Part shown: in pieces, positions 1 through 8,496 of the stretch
Layout of the letters: each line of letters begins with the position of its first letter
Numbering within the stretch: position 1 is the stretch's first letter
NCBI RefSeq assembly: GCF_001807265.1
Contig: NZ_KV788402.1
Span: forward strand, 689 to 64,688
Reading direction: 5' to 3'
DNA: 64,000 nt
Origin: Corynebacterium sp. HMSC05H05
GTDB lineage: Bacteria; Actinomycetota; Actinomycetes; Mycobacteriales; Mycobacteriaceae
The notes under the pieces: model-generated
The model's database searches: none
The model's input: only the letters and a program-made list of their open reading frames with translations
What the model was told of the DNA's origin: nothing
Program-made: the position numbers and the translations under genes

Positions 1-1
1 A

Positions 2-640
2 GACCTCGAACACCGCCTGCGGCAAGACATCGACGCCGCACAGCCCGCGGCACCGCAGATGGAAGAGGCGTTCTGGCGCATCGTCGAAGGCAAAACCGGC
101 GGGGTGGTTGCCGCAGCCCCCAGGCCGATCGTGATGGTGCCGATTTCCGAGCACGCCCGCATCATGGCCGGCGACGGCGACGACGTCATCCTCACCTTGA
201 CTGACGGCACCATGATGACCGGGGCAGAATACCTTCAGCAAGAGTTCGGCGAGGCCTTGGAGGTTGCCGCGTTCCATCCGGAGGAAGGGGCGGTGAACCT
301 GTACGACACCGAGCGTTTCGCCAACCAGAAGCAGCGCGATATGGCATGCATGGTCTCACCCGTGTGCGCCTTCCCAGGCTGCAGGCACGGGGCGTATGGT
401 GCCGAGATTCACCATGTGGATGCGTGGAAGCACGGCGGCTACACCAACATGAACAACCTGGTGCCGCTGTGTACGTACCACAACCGCATCAACGACGACG
501 ACCCCTGGCGCAACAAACGCGGCCGCATCGCGATGATCAGAGGCGCGCCCTGGTGGGTCTCACCGCGGGGATACCACTTGAGAAACACCGACCGCGGAGC
601 ACTCGACCAACTCTTCGGACCCCGAAGCACAGGACCCTGA
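2..640 (+). CDS. HNH endonuclease domain protein, C-terminal part (5' end outside window)
   Basis: The reading frame is open from the first bases of the window, so the real start lies upstream; ATG 59 is probably internal. The C-terminal third has an HNH nuclease core: a Cys pair in CAFPGC, the IHHVDAW motif, an Asn in NNLVPLC and the final His in TYHNR. This arrangement is typical of the abundant actinobacterial proteins with an N-terminal DUF222-like region and a C-terminal HNH domain. Such genes are often multicopy and of unknown biological role, possibly mobile. The metal-binding and catalytic residues look intact. It converges on the rpsI-rplM operon, separated by that operon's terminator. 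The N-terminal domain cannot be judged. Confidence 0.8.
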   Translation, partial: DLEHRLRQDIDAAQPAAPQMEEAFWRIVEGKTGGVVAAAPRPIVMVPISEHARIMAGDGDDVILTLTDGTMMTGAEYLQQEFGEALEVAAFHPEEGAVNLYDTERFANQKQRDMACMVSPVCAFPGCRHGAYGAEIHHVDAWKHGGYTNMNNLVPLCTYHNRINDDDPWRNKRGRIAMIRGAPWWVSPRGYHLRNTDRGALDQLFGPRSTGP

Positions 641-683
641 CACCCGCAGCACCCACCCCTACGCGACAAACCCTGCCCTGACA

Positions 684-719
684 ACGCGAAACGCCGCCGT
701 CCAAAACGGACAACGGCGT
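684..719 (-). terminator. Terminator of rplM-rpsI operon
   Basis: Read on the minus strand, arms at 707-719 and 691-702 pair as ACGCCG..GTCC with GGAC..CGGCGT, with two wobble pairs and a TTTT loop. TTT follows. It lies just downstream of the rpsI stop and faces the HNH gene end. Confidence 0.65.
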
Positions 720-739
720 ATAACGCGCGCAAAAAGCGA

Positions 740-1288
740 TTAACGCTTGGAGTACTGCGGTGCGCGACGGGCCTTGTGCAGACCTGCCTTCTTGCGCTCC
801 ACGGCACGGGCGTCACGGGTGAGCAGGCCAGCCTTCTTCAGGGTGGTGCGCTCAGCCGGGTTGTAGACGTTCAGTGCACGGGCGATAGCCAGGCGCAGAG
901 CACCGGACTGGCCGGTCGGGCCGCCACCGGAGATGTTGGCCTTGATGTCGAACTGGCCCTCGCGCTCGAGCAGGGTCAGCGGGGTGAGGATGTCCTGCTG
1001 GTGCAGCTTGTTCGGGAAGTAGTCCTCGAACTCGCGGCCGTTGACGGTGATCTTGCCTTCGCCCTCGACGACGGTCACGCGAGCGATGGCGCGCTTACGG
1101 CGGCCAACGGTCTGGATCGGACCCTCGTGCAGCGGAGCGACCTCAACGGTCTCCTCGGTTGCCTCAGCCTCGGGGGCGATGGCGTCGCCGATGGTGTAGT
1201 TGAACTCCTCGGTCGCGGCGGTTGCGGCGTCGACGTCGGTGCCCAGGTTCTCAGCGGCGGTGTTTTCGAAGTTGTTCGGCTCGGTCAT
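740..1288 (-). CDS. rpsI: 30S ribosomal protein S9
   Basis: Small-subunit protein whose C-terminal tail reaches the P-site tRNA. The conserved S9 body begins at about residue 60 ([11 protein letters not shown]) and ends with the expected basic tail, [11 protein letters not shown]. The protein is 182 residues against about 130 in E. coli. The excess is an acidic, Ala/Glu-rich N-terminal extension of about 55 residues, as found in other corynebacteria. The start ATG overlaps the rplM stop by one base (TAATG), so the two genes are translationally coupled. The rplM-rpsI pair next to ESX-4 matches the mycobacterial order. Confidence 0.98.
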   Translation of the reverse strand: MTEPNNFENTAAENLGTDVDAATAATEEFNYTIGDAIAPEAEATEETVEVAPLHEGPIQTVGRRKRAIARVTVVEGEGKITVNGREFEDYFPNKLHQQDILTPLTLLEREGQFDIKANISGGGPTGQSGALRLAIARALNVYNPAERTTLKKAGLLTRDARAVERKKAGLHKARRAPQYSKR

Positions 1289-1731
1289 TACTGTGCCACC
1301 TGCTTAAACTCGTAGGTTTCCGGCTGCTGGCCAGCGTACGGGTGCTCGGCACCGACGAAGACGTGCAGCTTCTTGATGGACTGACGGGAAAGCTTGTTGT
1401 GCGGCATCATGCCCTTGACAGCTTCCTCGATCACGCGATCCGGACGCTCGTCCAGCGCGCGGCCCAGGGTCATGGACTTCAGACCACCCGGGTAGCCGGA
1501 GTGGCGGTAACGCATCTCGCGCTCGCGCTTGTTGGAGGAGATGTGGATCTTGTCGGCGTTGATCACGATGACGTGGTCGCCGGTGTCGACGTTCGGTGCG
1601 TACTGCGGCTTGTGCTTACCGCGCAGGATGTCTGCGACGGTGGAAGCAAGCTTGCCCAGCACCACGTCGGTTGCGTCGATGACGTACCACTTACGGGTGA
1701 TGTCACCGCTCTTCGGGTGGTAAGTAGACAT
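1288..1731 (-). CDS. rplM: 50S ribosomal protein L13
   Basis: Early-assembling large-subunit protein. The 147 residues match the family length, with the N-terminal [16 protein letters not shown] segment and the [15 protein letters not shown] motif. The start is supported by AAGGAG seven bases upstream of ATG 1731. It is the first gene of a two-gene operon with rpsI. A promoter can be placed about 120 bases upstream, leaving a leader that contains a GCCGG/CCGGC hairpin and could host feedback control, although none is proven. Confidence 0.98.
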   Translation of the reverse strand: MSTYHPKSGDITRKWYVIDATDVVLGKLASTVADILRGKHKPQYAPNVDTGDHVIVINADKIHISSNKREREMRYRHSGYPGGLKSMTLGRALDERPDRVIEEAVKGMMPHNKLSRQSIKKLHVFVGAEHPYAGQQPETYEFKQVAQ

Positions 1732-1851
1732 GCATGACTCCTTAAAGTCTGTCTAGATGGCTGCCGGCCAAATACTTCGCCTGCCCCTTTGCGCTTGACG
1801 GCGGCCGGTGGAGACCCGAAAAGCGCATCCGGCGGGACACACAGGGATAAC

Positions 1852-1880
1852 ACCCTACGGCACACCTGCCGGAAAACAAA
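1852..1880 (-). promoter_or_regulatory. Probable rplM promoter
   Basis: On the minus strand TTTGTT (1875-1880), a 17-base spacer and TAGGGT (1852-1857) fit a vegetative actinobacterial promoter. The -35 lies in the T-tract of the preceding terminator, so transcription stop and restart are fused. Confidence 0.5.
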
Positions 1881-1923
1881 AAAGTGCCGCCGCAGGTGAT
1901 TCCCCCATCACCTGCGGCGGCAC
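1876..1923 (-). terminator. Strong terminator downstream of the WXG100 genes
   Basis: A perfect 17-bp stem (1884-1900 with 1907-1923) and a 6-base loop, followed on the minus strand by TTTTTT. It closes the transcript that contains the two WXG100 genes and separates it from rplM-rpsI. Confidence 0.9.
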
Positions 1924-2024
1924 GTCCCCCGTATCCCCCGAGTGGTTGCGCCGCGGGCCGCTTGCAAGCCGTGCCCGTCCCCCGATGAAAACGGCCCGCT
2001 CACGGCCCGCGACGCAAGTCTTGT

Positions 2025-2309
2025 TTAGCCCCAGCTGTTCGCGGCTGCGTTGTTGACGGCGAGCATGGTGGTGTTGCCGTCTTCAACGGTGTTGGCGATC
2101 TGGTTGAGGATCTGGTTGAGATCCGCTGCCGCCTGGTCCCACTTGGCCTGGTGCGCCTGGTAGGCCGCGGCTGCGGTGCCTTCCCAGGTCTGGGCCATGG
2201 GCTGGAGCATCTGCTTGAGTTCGGCCAGGTCGCCGTTGATGCGGGAGGCGGAGGCGCGCATGTCCTCTGCGGCGCCGGCGATCTGCGCGAAGTCGTACTT
2301 GATCTGCAT
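2025..2309 (-). CDS. WXG100 family type VII secretion substrate (EsxA/EsxT-like)
   Basis: A 94-residue helical-hairpin protein of the ESAT-6/WXG100 family. The turn motif WEG sits at about residues 42-44, between two amphipathic helices, and there is no signal peptide. It should pair with the WXG100 protein encoded directly upstream at 2320-2631 as a secreted heterodimer. The position beside eccC, mycP, eccD and eccB and next to rplM-rpsI corresponds to esxT/esxU of mycobacterial ESX-4. No YxxxD/E export tail is obvious, so the signal is probably carried by the partner. It is followed by a very strong terminator. Confidence 0.9.
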   Translation of the reverse strand: MQIKYDFAQIAGAAEDMRASASRINGDLAELKQMLQPMAQTWEGTAAAAYQAHQAKWDQAAADLNQILNQIANTVEDGNTTMLAVNNAAANSWG

Positions 2310-2319
2310 TGTTTCCCCT

Positions 2320-2631
2320 TTACAGTGCGAGTCCGCCGGCGATCTGGCGGAGGCTGTCGGTGTTGGTGGCGTCGGTGGTTTCGTAGTTCTTGGCGTTGTC
2401 GCGGATGTTCACGGCGATTGCGCTCAGGGCCTCGGAGAGGCGCCTTTGGGCATCGTCGTAACGCAGCATCAAGTCGTCGAAGCTGCGCTGCGCGTTGCCC
2501 ACCCAGTAGCCGCGGGTGGCTTCGGCGACTTGCTGGACGCGGTCGATTTCGCGGTTGACGTCGGCGTTGGTGTCGTCGGTGCGGTCTGCAGCGGCGCGCA
2601 TGACCTCGGCTTCGGTTGCGAACTGCTCCAT
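2320..2631 (-). CDS. WXG100 family type VII secretion substrate (EsxB/EsxU-like)
   Basis: A 103-residue second member of the WXG100 pair. WVG at residues 43-45 is the WXG turn, and YETTD at 83-87 fits the general type VII export motif YxxxD/E. That makes this the subunit that likely docks on EccC. ATG 2631 was chosen over longer frames because it gives the family length and has a GGGGGAAAG ribosome site ahead of it. Ten bases separate it from the downstream EsxA-like gene, so the two are co-transcribed. Confidence 0.9.
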   Translation of the reverse strand: MEQFATEAEVMRAAADRTDDTNADVNREIDRVQQVAEATRGYWVGNAQRSFDDLMLRYDDAQRRLSEALSAIAVNIRDNAKNYETTDATNTDSLRQIAGGLAL

Positions 2632-2734
2632 GGTTTCTTTCCCCCTCGTTGTGTGTTGGGCCGGACAACTTCTGTGCTGTCCGTATATCTGACTGACGTT
2701 TGGCCCTTCCGGTTCCATCGTTTTCAAAACTTTT

Positions 2735-3640
2735 TTACGGCCCCACGTCAGCCCCCTTATATTCAGCGGTTTCCATGGCCATGCGGCAGGTGGCGCGTTG
2801 CACGACGGTGGGTTCGGCGCGCGTGTGGCAGCCCACGAACAGCTGCACCGTCCCGTTGGGCCAGGTTTTCCAGAGTGATTGCGAGCTGTCGGCGGCGCGC
2901 TCGAGGTAGGACACAAAAACGCCGTCGGTGTCGACGAGTTCGACTTCCGGGTCGGCTTCGATGTCTGCGAGCAGTTGTTCGGCCATGCTGCGCGACGGAA
3001 GTTGGTAGAGGTGCTCGACGGCGATTTGCAGCCGGAAGTTGGGGTCGTCGCCTGTGGCGCGCCACATGTCGTCGTCGGCTTCGAGGGTGAAGCCCGCGGG
3101 GAGTTGGACGGTGAGACCCTCGCGCTCAATGCTTATCGACGTTTGCTCCGCCCGTTCCTCCTGCTGCTCAGGAGACGGCGACTGGGCAACCTGCGGCGGT
3201 GACGGTGGTTGTGACTGCTCCGTTTCCTCCTGCGCAGGAGCCTGCGACTGCGCTCCCCCGCTGGTTAAGCCCCAGATCACGGCGGCGCAGGCGAGGGCGA
3301 CTGCGGCGACGACGGCGGCGATGATCCAGGTGCCGGAGCGCGATTCCTGCTCGGGTGGTGGCCGGTGGAAGGTTTCGGGTGCGTCGTCGGGCGTGTGCGG
3401 GGCGGGTTGGAGGGGTTCGGTGGTCAGGTCGATGTCGTAGTCGGCGAGCGCGTGGGTGAGTTCGCGCAGGCGTTGCGGGTCGGCGGCGATGTGCACCGGC
3501 GCGCCGTGCGGGTCGGGGCCTAACACGCTGCGGACGGTGCCGGCGATTTCGCGGCTGGTGGGTGCGTCGAAGCGGTGGATGTTGGCCGCGCCGGTGATCA
3601 CGGTGGATGCGTCGGTGGCGGTGATGCGCAGCTCGGTCAT
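2735..3640 (-). CDS. Type VII secretion-associated membrane protein (Rv3446c-like)
   Basis: A 301-residue single-pass membrane protein. The soluble N-terminal half (about 1-110) is followed by a TM segment at about 117-139 (WIIAAVVAAVALACAAVIWGL), a Pro/Gln/Glu-rich linker, then a C-terminal globular domain (about 170-301). The layout and the place between eccC and the WXG100 genes match the Rv3446c family associated with ESX-4. ATG 3640 overlaps the eccC stop as ATGA, so it is translationally coupled to eccC. A copy of the dispersed 11-mer GCTTATCGACG lies at 3131-3141 inside the gene. Its molecular role is not known. Confidence 0.8.
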   Translation of the reverse strand: MTELRITATDASTVITGAANIHRFDAPTSREIAGTVRSVLGPDPHGAPVHIAADPQRLRELTHALADYDIDLTTEPLQPAPHTPDDAPETFHRPPPEQESRSGTWIIAAVVAAVALACAAVIWGLTSGGAQSQAPAQEETEQSQPPSPPQVAQSPSPEQQEERAEQTSISIEREGLTVQLPAGFTLEADDDMWRATGDDPNFRLQIAVEHLYQLPSRSMAEQLLADIEADPEVELVDTDGVFVSYLERAADSSQSLWKTWPNGTVQLFVGCHTRAEPTVVQRATCRMAMETAEYKGADVGP

Positions 3641-6600
3641 GGTGCCTCCGGGAGTTGGACGGTGCCGCGCGCTTCGCCGTGGATCCAGGTGGCGCGGCCG
3701 GGTTGTTGCGGGGTGGGTCGCACGCCGAAGATGGCGCCTTCGTCGCGGGTGCCGTCCATGAGCAGCACGTCGGGGTGCAGGTCTTTTACGGCGGTGAGGA
3801 ACGGCCCGAACATCGCGCGCGAGACGCCGCCGAACTTGCGGGCGGCCACGACGTGCAGGCCGATATCGGCCGCGTGCGGCAAAAGTTCCGCGATTGGGCG
3901 TAAGGGTTCTTCGCCGACGAGTTCGTAGTCGTCGATAATCAGGTACAGCTCGGGCCCGGTCCACCAGGAACGCTCGCGCAGCTGCTCGGGTGTCACATCA
4001 CTGCCGGGCAGGCGCTCGGTCAAAGTCACGGCGAGCGATTTCGCGGCCTGTGTGATCGCGCTGGTGGAGGCGGCGTAGGCGGCGACCATGTCCTCGCTGG
4101 CCCGGCCCAGGTGCGCGCGCCTCGGGTCGAGCACCACCATGCGGGCGGCCTCGCGCCCCATGTGCTCCACCGCGGTGATGGCGCTGGCGATGAAGGTGGA
4201 TTTGCCGCAGCCGCCGGCGCCGATCACGAGCACGTGCTCGGACGAGTACACGGGTTCGAGGTTTGGCCCGCCGATGCCGAGGGGGATCCTTTGGCCGTCG
4301 AGAAGCGAGTGCGTAGCCACGGCCTCCGGGAGCACCCGCAACTTTTCCACCGGTGCTTGGTCGGTGGTGGCGAGGTGGGCAATGTCCTCGCCGCTGGTGA
4401 AGGCGAGCTGCACGGTTTTGCCGTCCGGGGTCAGGCCGCGGCCGGGCGTGGCGGGCAGTTTTTCCTGGTGTTTGCGGTTGATCAGCGAGTCCATCGGTTC
4501 AGTCAGCCGCAGCTCGAGGCGGGTACCGATGAGGTCGCGCACGTTCGGGCGGATCGCGCTCCAACGCTGGGTGGTCACCACGAGGTGGATGCCGGCGTCG
4601 GGGCCTTCGGAGGCGATGCGGGCGAGCGGTTCGCGCAGGTCCTCGTCGAGGGCGTGCCAGCCGTCGACGACCAGCATCACCGGCCGCGGGTGGTCCAGGA
4701 ACCCGGTGACTTCGTCGATGACGCGGCGGGTGCGCTCGGCGTCTTTCATGCTGGCCACGCCGGCGACGTGCGGCAGCGCCTCCAGCTCCGGCAGGTCGCC
4801 GATGATGTAGACGGCAAGCCCCGCGCGGATTTGCGTGGCGACGATGCTTCGCACCGCCATCGTCTTGCCCGTCTGCGGCCCGCCCGCAATGGCGACGTGC
4901 CCGCCGGCAGTATCCAGGTTCAGGTGGAAGGGGGTTTGGCGTTGCTTGAACGGCTCGTCGATAAGCCCGAGCGCCCCGTCCGTCTGCGCCAGCTGCGGCA
5001 GCGGGATACGTGCTGGCAGCGGCGGCAGCCACACCTGGTGCGCGCGCATGCCGCGGACCTCGGCGACCTGCGCAGCCTTGGCCACCACCGCGTCCAGCAG
5101 CGTGGTGGAGCGGTCTTCCTCGACGTACGCGGTGGGTGTGCGCTCGATCTCGTCGCCGGTGAACAGCCGCACGTGCTGCTCGCCGGGGTGCTCCACCACG
5201 GTTCGGGTCAGCGGGCCGGAGACGTACGCCGCCCGGAATCGGGTCAGGTCCATGCCGGCTTTGAGGTAGCCGGAGCCGGGCTCGCCGGGCAGCTCGTAGG
5301 CGTCCGGCATGCCGAGGACTTGGCGGGACTCGCCGGCGGAGAACGTTTTCAAGCCGATGCGGTAGGACAGGTGCGAATCCAGTCCGCGCAGCTTGCCCTC
5401 CTCCAGCCGCTGCGAGGCGAGCAGCAGGTGCACGCCGAGGGAGCGGCCGAGCCTGCCCACCGCCACGAACAGGTCCGCGAAGTGCGGGTGCTGGGTGAGC
5501 AGCTCGGTGAACTCGTCGACCACGATGACCAGCGACGGCAACGTGTTGCCCGCCTTGGTGTAGTCCGTGATGTTGGCGAAATTGCCGGCGGCCCGCAGCA
5601 GCTCTTGGCGGCGGTGCATCTCGCCGGAAATTGCGTCGAACATGCGCTCCACCAGCACCGCCTCGTCCTCCAAGTTGGTGATCACCGCGGCGGTGTGCGG
5701 CAGCGAATCGCAACCCAAAAACGTCGCGCCGCCTTTGAAGTCCACGAGCACGAAGTTCAGCTCGTCCGGCGAGTGCGTTGCCGCCAGCGCCACCACCAGG
5801 GTCCGCAGCAGCTCCGACTTGCCGGACCCGGTCGCCCCGATGCACAGCCCGTGCGGGCCCATCCCGCCGAGCGCCGCCTCCTTCAAATCCAGGTACACCG
5901 GTTGGCCGTCGGGGGTCGCGCCGATTGGCACGGTGAGCTTGTTGCGCACCCCCGGCCACATCGTGTGTGCATCCAGGGCGTCGATGTCCGGCACGCCCAG
6001 CATGGACAGAAAGTCCCCGCCGGCCTCCACCGCGCCATCGGGGCGGCGGTAGAAGCCTAAGTGCCTAGCGACGAACTCCGCCTCCGCCTCCGTGAACTCA
6101 TCCGGCACGCCAAGCTGCTCCACCCCCTGGGCCGTGACCGCCTGCAGCGCGTCGGTGCAGATCAGGTGGAACGCGTCCGGGTCGACGAAGAAGTCCGGGT
6201 CGTCGTGGATGGTCACCACCAGGTCGGCGTCGGTGGGTGCGGGGGAGCCTTTGGCGTCAATAAGCGCAATGCGAAACGCTCCCTCGGAGCGCGTGTGCGG
6301 CAGCCACTTCGCCCAGGCGAACGGCGCGTCGATGCGCACCTTTTCCGGGCCGTAGAAGAACGCCAGCTGGCACACGATCGAGCGCGCCACATCGGCCGCC
6401 GTAGTACCTGCGAGCGTGATGGCGGGAAACGCGTCGAGCTGCACCAGCATCGGCATCCCCGGCACCGTGCTCACCGCCGCGACAGCGCGGCGCAGGCTCA
6501 CCGCGCACACCGGGTCCAGGTCCTCGGGGCTGCCCGGATCGTCCACGTCAACCGGTGTGCATAGCGCGCCCGCGCCGGTGCCTAGGCGCACCGTCGGGGC

Positions 6601-7065
6601 ACCTGTGCGCTCCCAGACGCGCTCCACCGGCACCGCGGCCACCAGCTCGCCCGGCGCGGGGTGCAGCGCGGCGGCGTGCGTGCGCTGCATCGCGGCGTTT
6701 GCGCGCGCCTTGACCGCCAGCGCGTCGAGGTGGCGGAGGTAGACGCGGCGGGTCTCGTCGATGTCGCCCTGCTTTTCCTGCGGGTTGAACATGCCGGCCA
6801 GCCCGAAAAGCATCATCAACGGGAAGATCAGCATCATGGGGCTCACGGCGCGGCCCGAGGTGGCCATGAGCACCATCACCGCGCCGACTGCCACCACCAT
6901 CACCACCGGCAGCAGGATCTTTATCACCGGCGGCGACTGCGGTTTCTGCGCCGCGGGCACGGGCTCGGCGCGCAAGCTGCCGGTCGGCGGCGGCGCGACG
7001 TCGATCGCCGCATCGTTGGTGCCGGTTGTTGGTGCGAGCACTTGGTCGTAGTCGAGGCCAAGCAT
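3637..7065 (-). CDS. eccC: Type VII secretion ATPase EccC (fused EccCa/EccCb)
   Basis: Motor of the ESX-4 secretion system, a 1142-residue FtsK/SpoIIIE-type protein. Two TM helices lie at about residues 45-95. Three ATPase modules follow with Walker A motifs GATGSGKS near 410, GGPQTGKT near 728 and GAGGCGKS near 949; the first has a clear Walker B (LVIVVDEF). ATG 7065 was chosen because GGGGGG precedes it and the sequence begins MLGLDYDQ; upstream extension reads into the divergent promoter. The single-chain form, rather than split EccCa and EccCb, is usual for ESX-4. It is transcribed divergently from eccD. Confidence 0.95.
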   Translation of the reverse strand: MLGLDYDQVLAPTTGTNDAAIDVAPPPTGSLRAEPVPAAQKPQSPPVIKILLPVVMVVAVGAVMVLMATSGRAVSPMMLIFPLMMLFGLAGMFNPQEKQGDIDETRRVYLRHLDALAVKARANAAMQRTHAAALHPAPGELVAAVPVERVWERTGAPTVRLGTGAGALCTPVDVDDPGSPEDLDPVCAVSLRRAVAAVSTVPGMPMLVQLDAFPAITLAGTTAADVARSIVCQLAFFYGPEKVRIDAPFAWAKWLPHTRSEGAFRIALIDAKGSPAPTDADLVVTIHDDPDFFVDPDAFHLICTDALQAVTAQGVEQLGVPDEFTEAEAEFVARHLGFYRRPDGAVEAGGDFLSMLGVPDIDALDAHTMWPGVRNKLTVPIGATPDGQPVYLDLKEAALGGMGPHGLCIGATGSGKSELLRTLVVALAATHSPDELNFVLVDFKGGATFLGCDSLPHTAAVITNLEDEAVLVERMFDAISGEMHRRQELLRAAGNFANITDYTKAGNTLPSLVIVVDEFTELLTQHPHFADLFVAVGRLGRSLGVHLLLASQRLEEGKLRGLDSHLSYRIGLKTFSAGESRQVLGMPDAYELPGEPGSGYLKAGMDLTRFRAAYVSGPLTRTVVEHPGEQHVRLFTGDEIERTPTAYVEEDRSTTLLDAVVAKAAQVAEVRGMRAHQVWLPPLPARIPLPQLAQTDGALGLIDEPFKQRQTPFHLNLDTAGGHVAIAGGPQTGKTMAVRSIVATQIRAGLAVYIIGDLPELEALPHVAGVASMKDAERTRRVIDEVTGFLDHPRPVMLVVDGWHALDEDLREPLARIASEGPDAGIHLVVTTQRWSAIRPNVRDLIGTRLELRLTEPMDSLINRKHQEKLPATPGRGLTPDGKTVQLAFTSGEDIAHLATTDQAPVEKLRVLPEAVATHSLLDGQRIPLGIGGPNLEPVYSSEHVLVIGAGGCGKSTFIASAITAVEHMGREAARMVVLDPRRAHLGRASEDMVAAYAASTSAITQAAKSLAVTLTERLPGSDVTPEQLRERSWWTGPELYLIIDDYELVGEEPLRPIAELLPHAADIGLHVVAARKFGGVSRAMFGPFLTAVKDLHPDVLLMDGTRDEGAIFGVRPTPQQPGRATWIHGEARGTVQLPEAP

Positions 7066-7091
7066 CGTGGATTTCCCCCCTCGTGTTTTCT

Positions 7092-7111
7092 CACAGTTCC
7101 CCCGAACTGTG
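7092..7111. promoter_or_regulatory. Inverted repeat in eccC/eccD divergent promoter region
   Basis: CACAGTTC-CCCC-GAACTGTG is a perfect 8-bp inverted repeat with a 4-base spacer. It lies just downstream of a TACAAT -10-like box (7124-7129, minus) for eccC, a typical place for a repressor operator. The cognate regulator is unknown. Confidence 0.45.
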
Positions 7112-7193
7112 GACGCGCTGTGGATTGTAAGCCATACTGTTTCCCGTCGCGCGGCGAATGGGGGCCGCGCCTGATTGTTCGGGGGTTTTGAAG

Positions 7194-8495
7194 TTGGTTG
7201 CAACGTCTGCGCACCACATCGTGCGCGTCACTGTCCGCATTTCGGTTGTCACGTTCCACCGCGACATCGACGTCACGCTGCCGACGTCGTCGACGCTTTC
7301 GGAGGTGCTGCCGGAGCTCGCGCGCCTGGTGGAGCTGCCGGAGGTTCACCGCCCGTGGCAAGCCACCACCGCGGGCGGGGCGGTGCTGGATATGCACACG
7401 CCGCTGTACGCGCTCAAGCTTCACGACGGCGCGACCGTCTCCCTCCGCCCGCAAGAGCCCACGCCCCCGCCGGTCGTGCGCGACGCGGCCGACGCCCTGG
7501 CCGGGGCGGCCGATGCGGCCCGGCAGGTGCGCGGGCTGGACGTGGCGGCGACGTTCTCAGGGCTTGCGGCAGTGCTGCTGCTGGCGCGGGTGTTCGCCCC
7601 ATGGCCGGTCGCGCTTGCTGCGGTGGCGCTGCTGGCGTTGGCGGTGGCGTCGATAGGCAGATCGCGCGCGGCGTTTGCGGCCGTGCCGCTGCTGGCGGGG
7701 CTCGCCGCGGGCGTGTGGGTCGCCGGTGGTGGCGGCGCAACCTCGCTCGGACTCGGGGCGTTGGCGGGTTTGCTCACGGCGGCGGTGTCCGTCGGGATCG
7801 GGGTGGCGCTCAGGTTAGCCGGAGCGGCGCAGGTGGCGTTCACCGTCGCGGTCTGCGTGCTCGCCGGCACCGGCGCGGCCGGCATGTGGCTGCCCGGACC
7901 CCTCGCCCCGCCCGCGCTGACCGTGCTGACCGGAGTGCTCGGAGTGATGGCCACGCCCGGCGCGGCTACCCGCGCCGCCGGGCTGACGGTGCCGCGTGTG
8001 CCTACTGCCGGCGAGGAGTTTGACCGTTCCGACGACTACCAGTACGACGTGGACGCCCGCAGCGCCGCCGCGTCCACCATCGCCGCCGCCATCTCGGCGG
8101 CGATCGCCGTGTGCTGCGTGCCGGCGCTGTTATGGCTGGGGCGGGCCGGCGGGGCGTGGACGTTCGCGTTCTGCCTGGGTGTCGCCGCGGCGCTGGTGGT
8201 CTACGCCTCGCGCCAGCACTGGTCGATGCCGCGGGCGTGCCTGACCGCAGTGGCGCTTTCCGCCGTGGTCGCCGCCTCTGCCGCCGCGGCGCAGACTGGG
8301 CACGCGGCGTGCATCGCCGTCGCCGCGCTCGCGGCTCTTGCCGCCGCGGCGACGGTCGCGTGGGCGCCGCGCGTGCCGGACGTGGAGCCGACCACCATCG
8401 TGTGGTTCGAGCGGGCAGAGATCGCCGCCACCATCGCGGTGATCCCGCTAGCGGTGCACTTGACCGGGTTGTTCGACATGATCCGGGGGCTCTAA
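7194..8495 (+). CDS. eccD: Type VII secretion integral membrane protein EccD
   Basis: Channel-forming component of the ESX-4 inner-membrane complex. The first 85 or so residues form the ubiquitin-like cytosolic domain typical of EccD (RVTVRISV to VSLRPQE). About eleven hydrophobic TM segments fill the rest. TTG 7194 is preferred because GGGGG lies eight bases upstream; GTG 7221 and ATG 7158 are alternatives, the latter without a ribosome site. With TTG 7194 it has 433 residues. mycP starts two bases after the stop, so the two form an operon running opposite to eccC. Confidence 0.88.
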   Translation: MVATSAHHIVRVTVRISVVTFHRDIDVTLPTSSTLSEVLPELARLVELPEVHRPWQATTAGGAVLDMHTPLYALKLHDGATVSLRPQEPTPPPVVRDAADALAGAADAARQVRGLDVAATFSGLAAVLLLARVFAPWPVALAAVALLALAVASIGRSRAAFAAVPLLAGLAAGVWVAGGGGATSLGLGALAGLLTAAVSVGIGVALRLAGAAQVAFTVAVCVLAGTGAAGMWLPGPLAPPALTVLTGVLGVMATPGAATRAAGLTVPRVPTAGEEFDRSDDYQYDVDARSAAASTIAAAISAAIAVCCVPALLWLGRAGGAWTFAFCLGVAAALVVYASRQHWSMPRACLTAVALSAVVAASAAAAQTGHAACIAVAALAALAAAATVAWAPRVPDVEPTTIVWFERAEIAATIAVIPLAVHLTGLFDMIRGL

Positions 8496-8496
8496 C

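Noticed and set aside
4111..6060. 649-codon open frame on the plus strand inside eccC
   Set aside because: It is antisense to eccC, lacks any domain, has His/Arg/Gly-rich composition, and arises from the third-position GC bias of the real gene.
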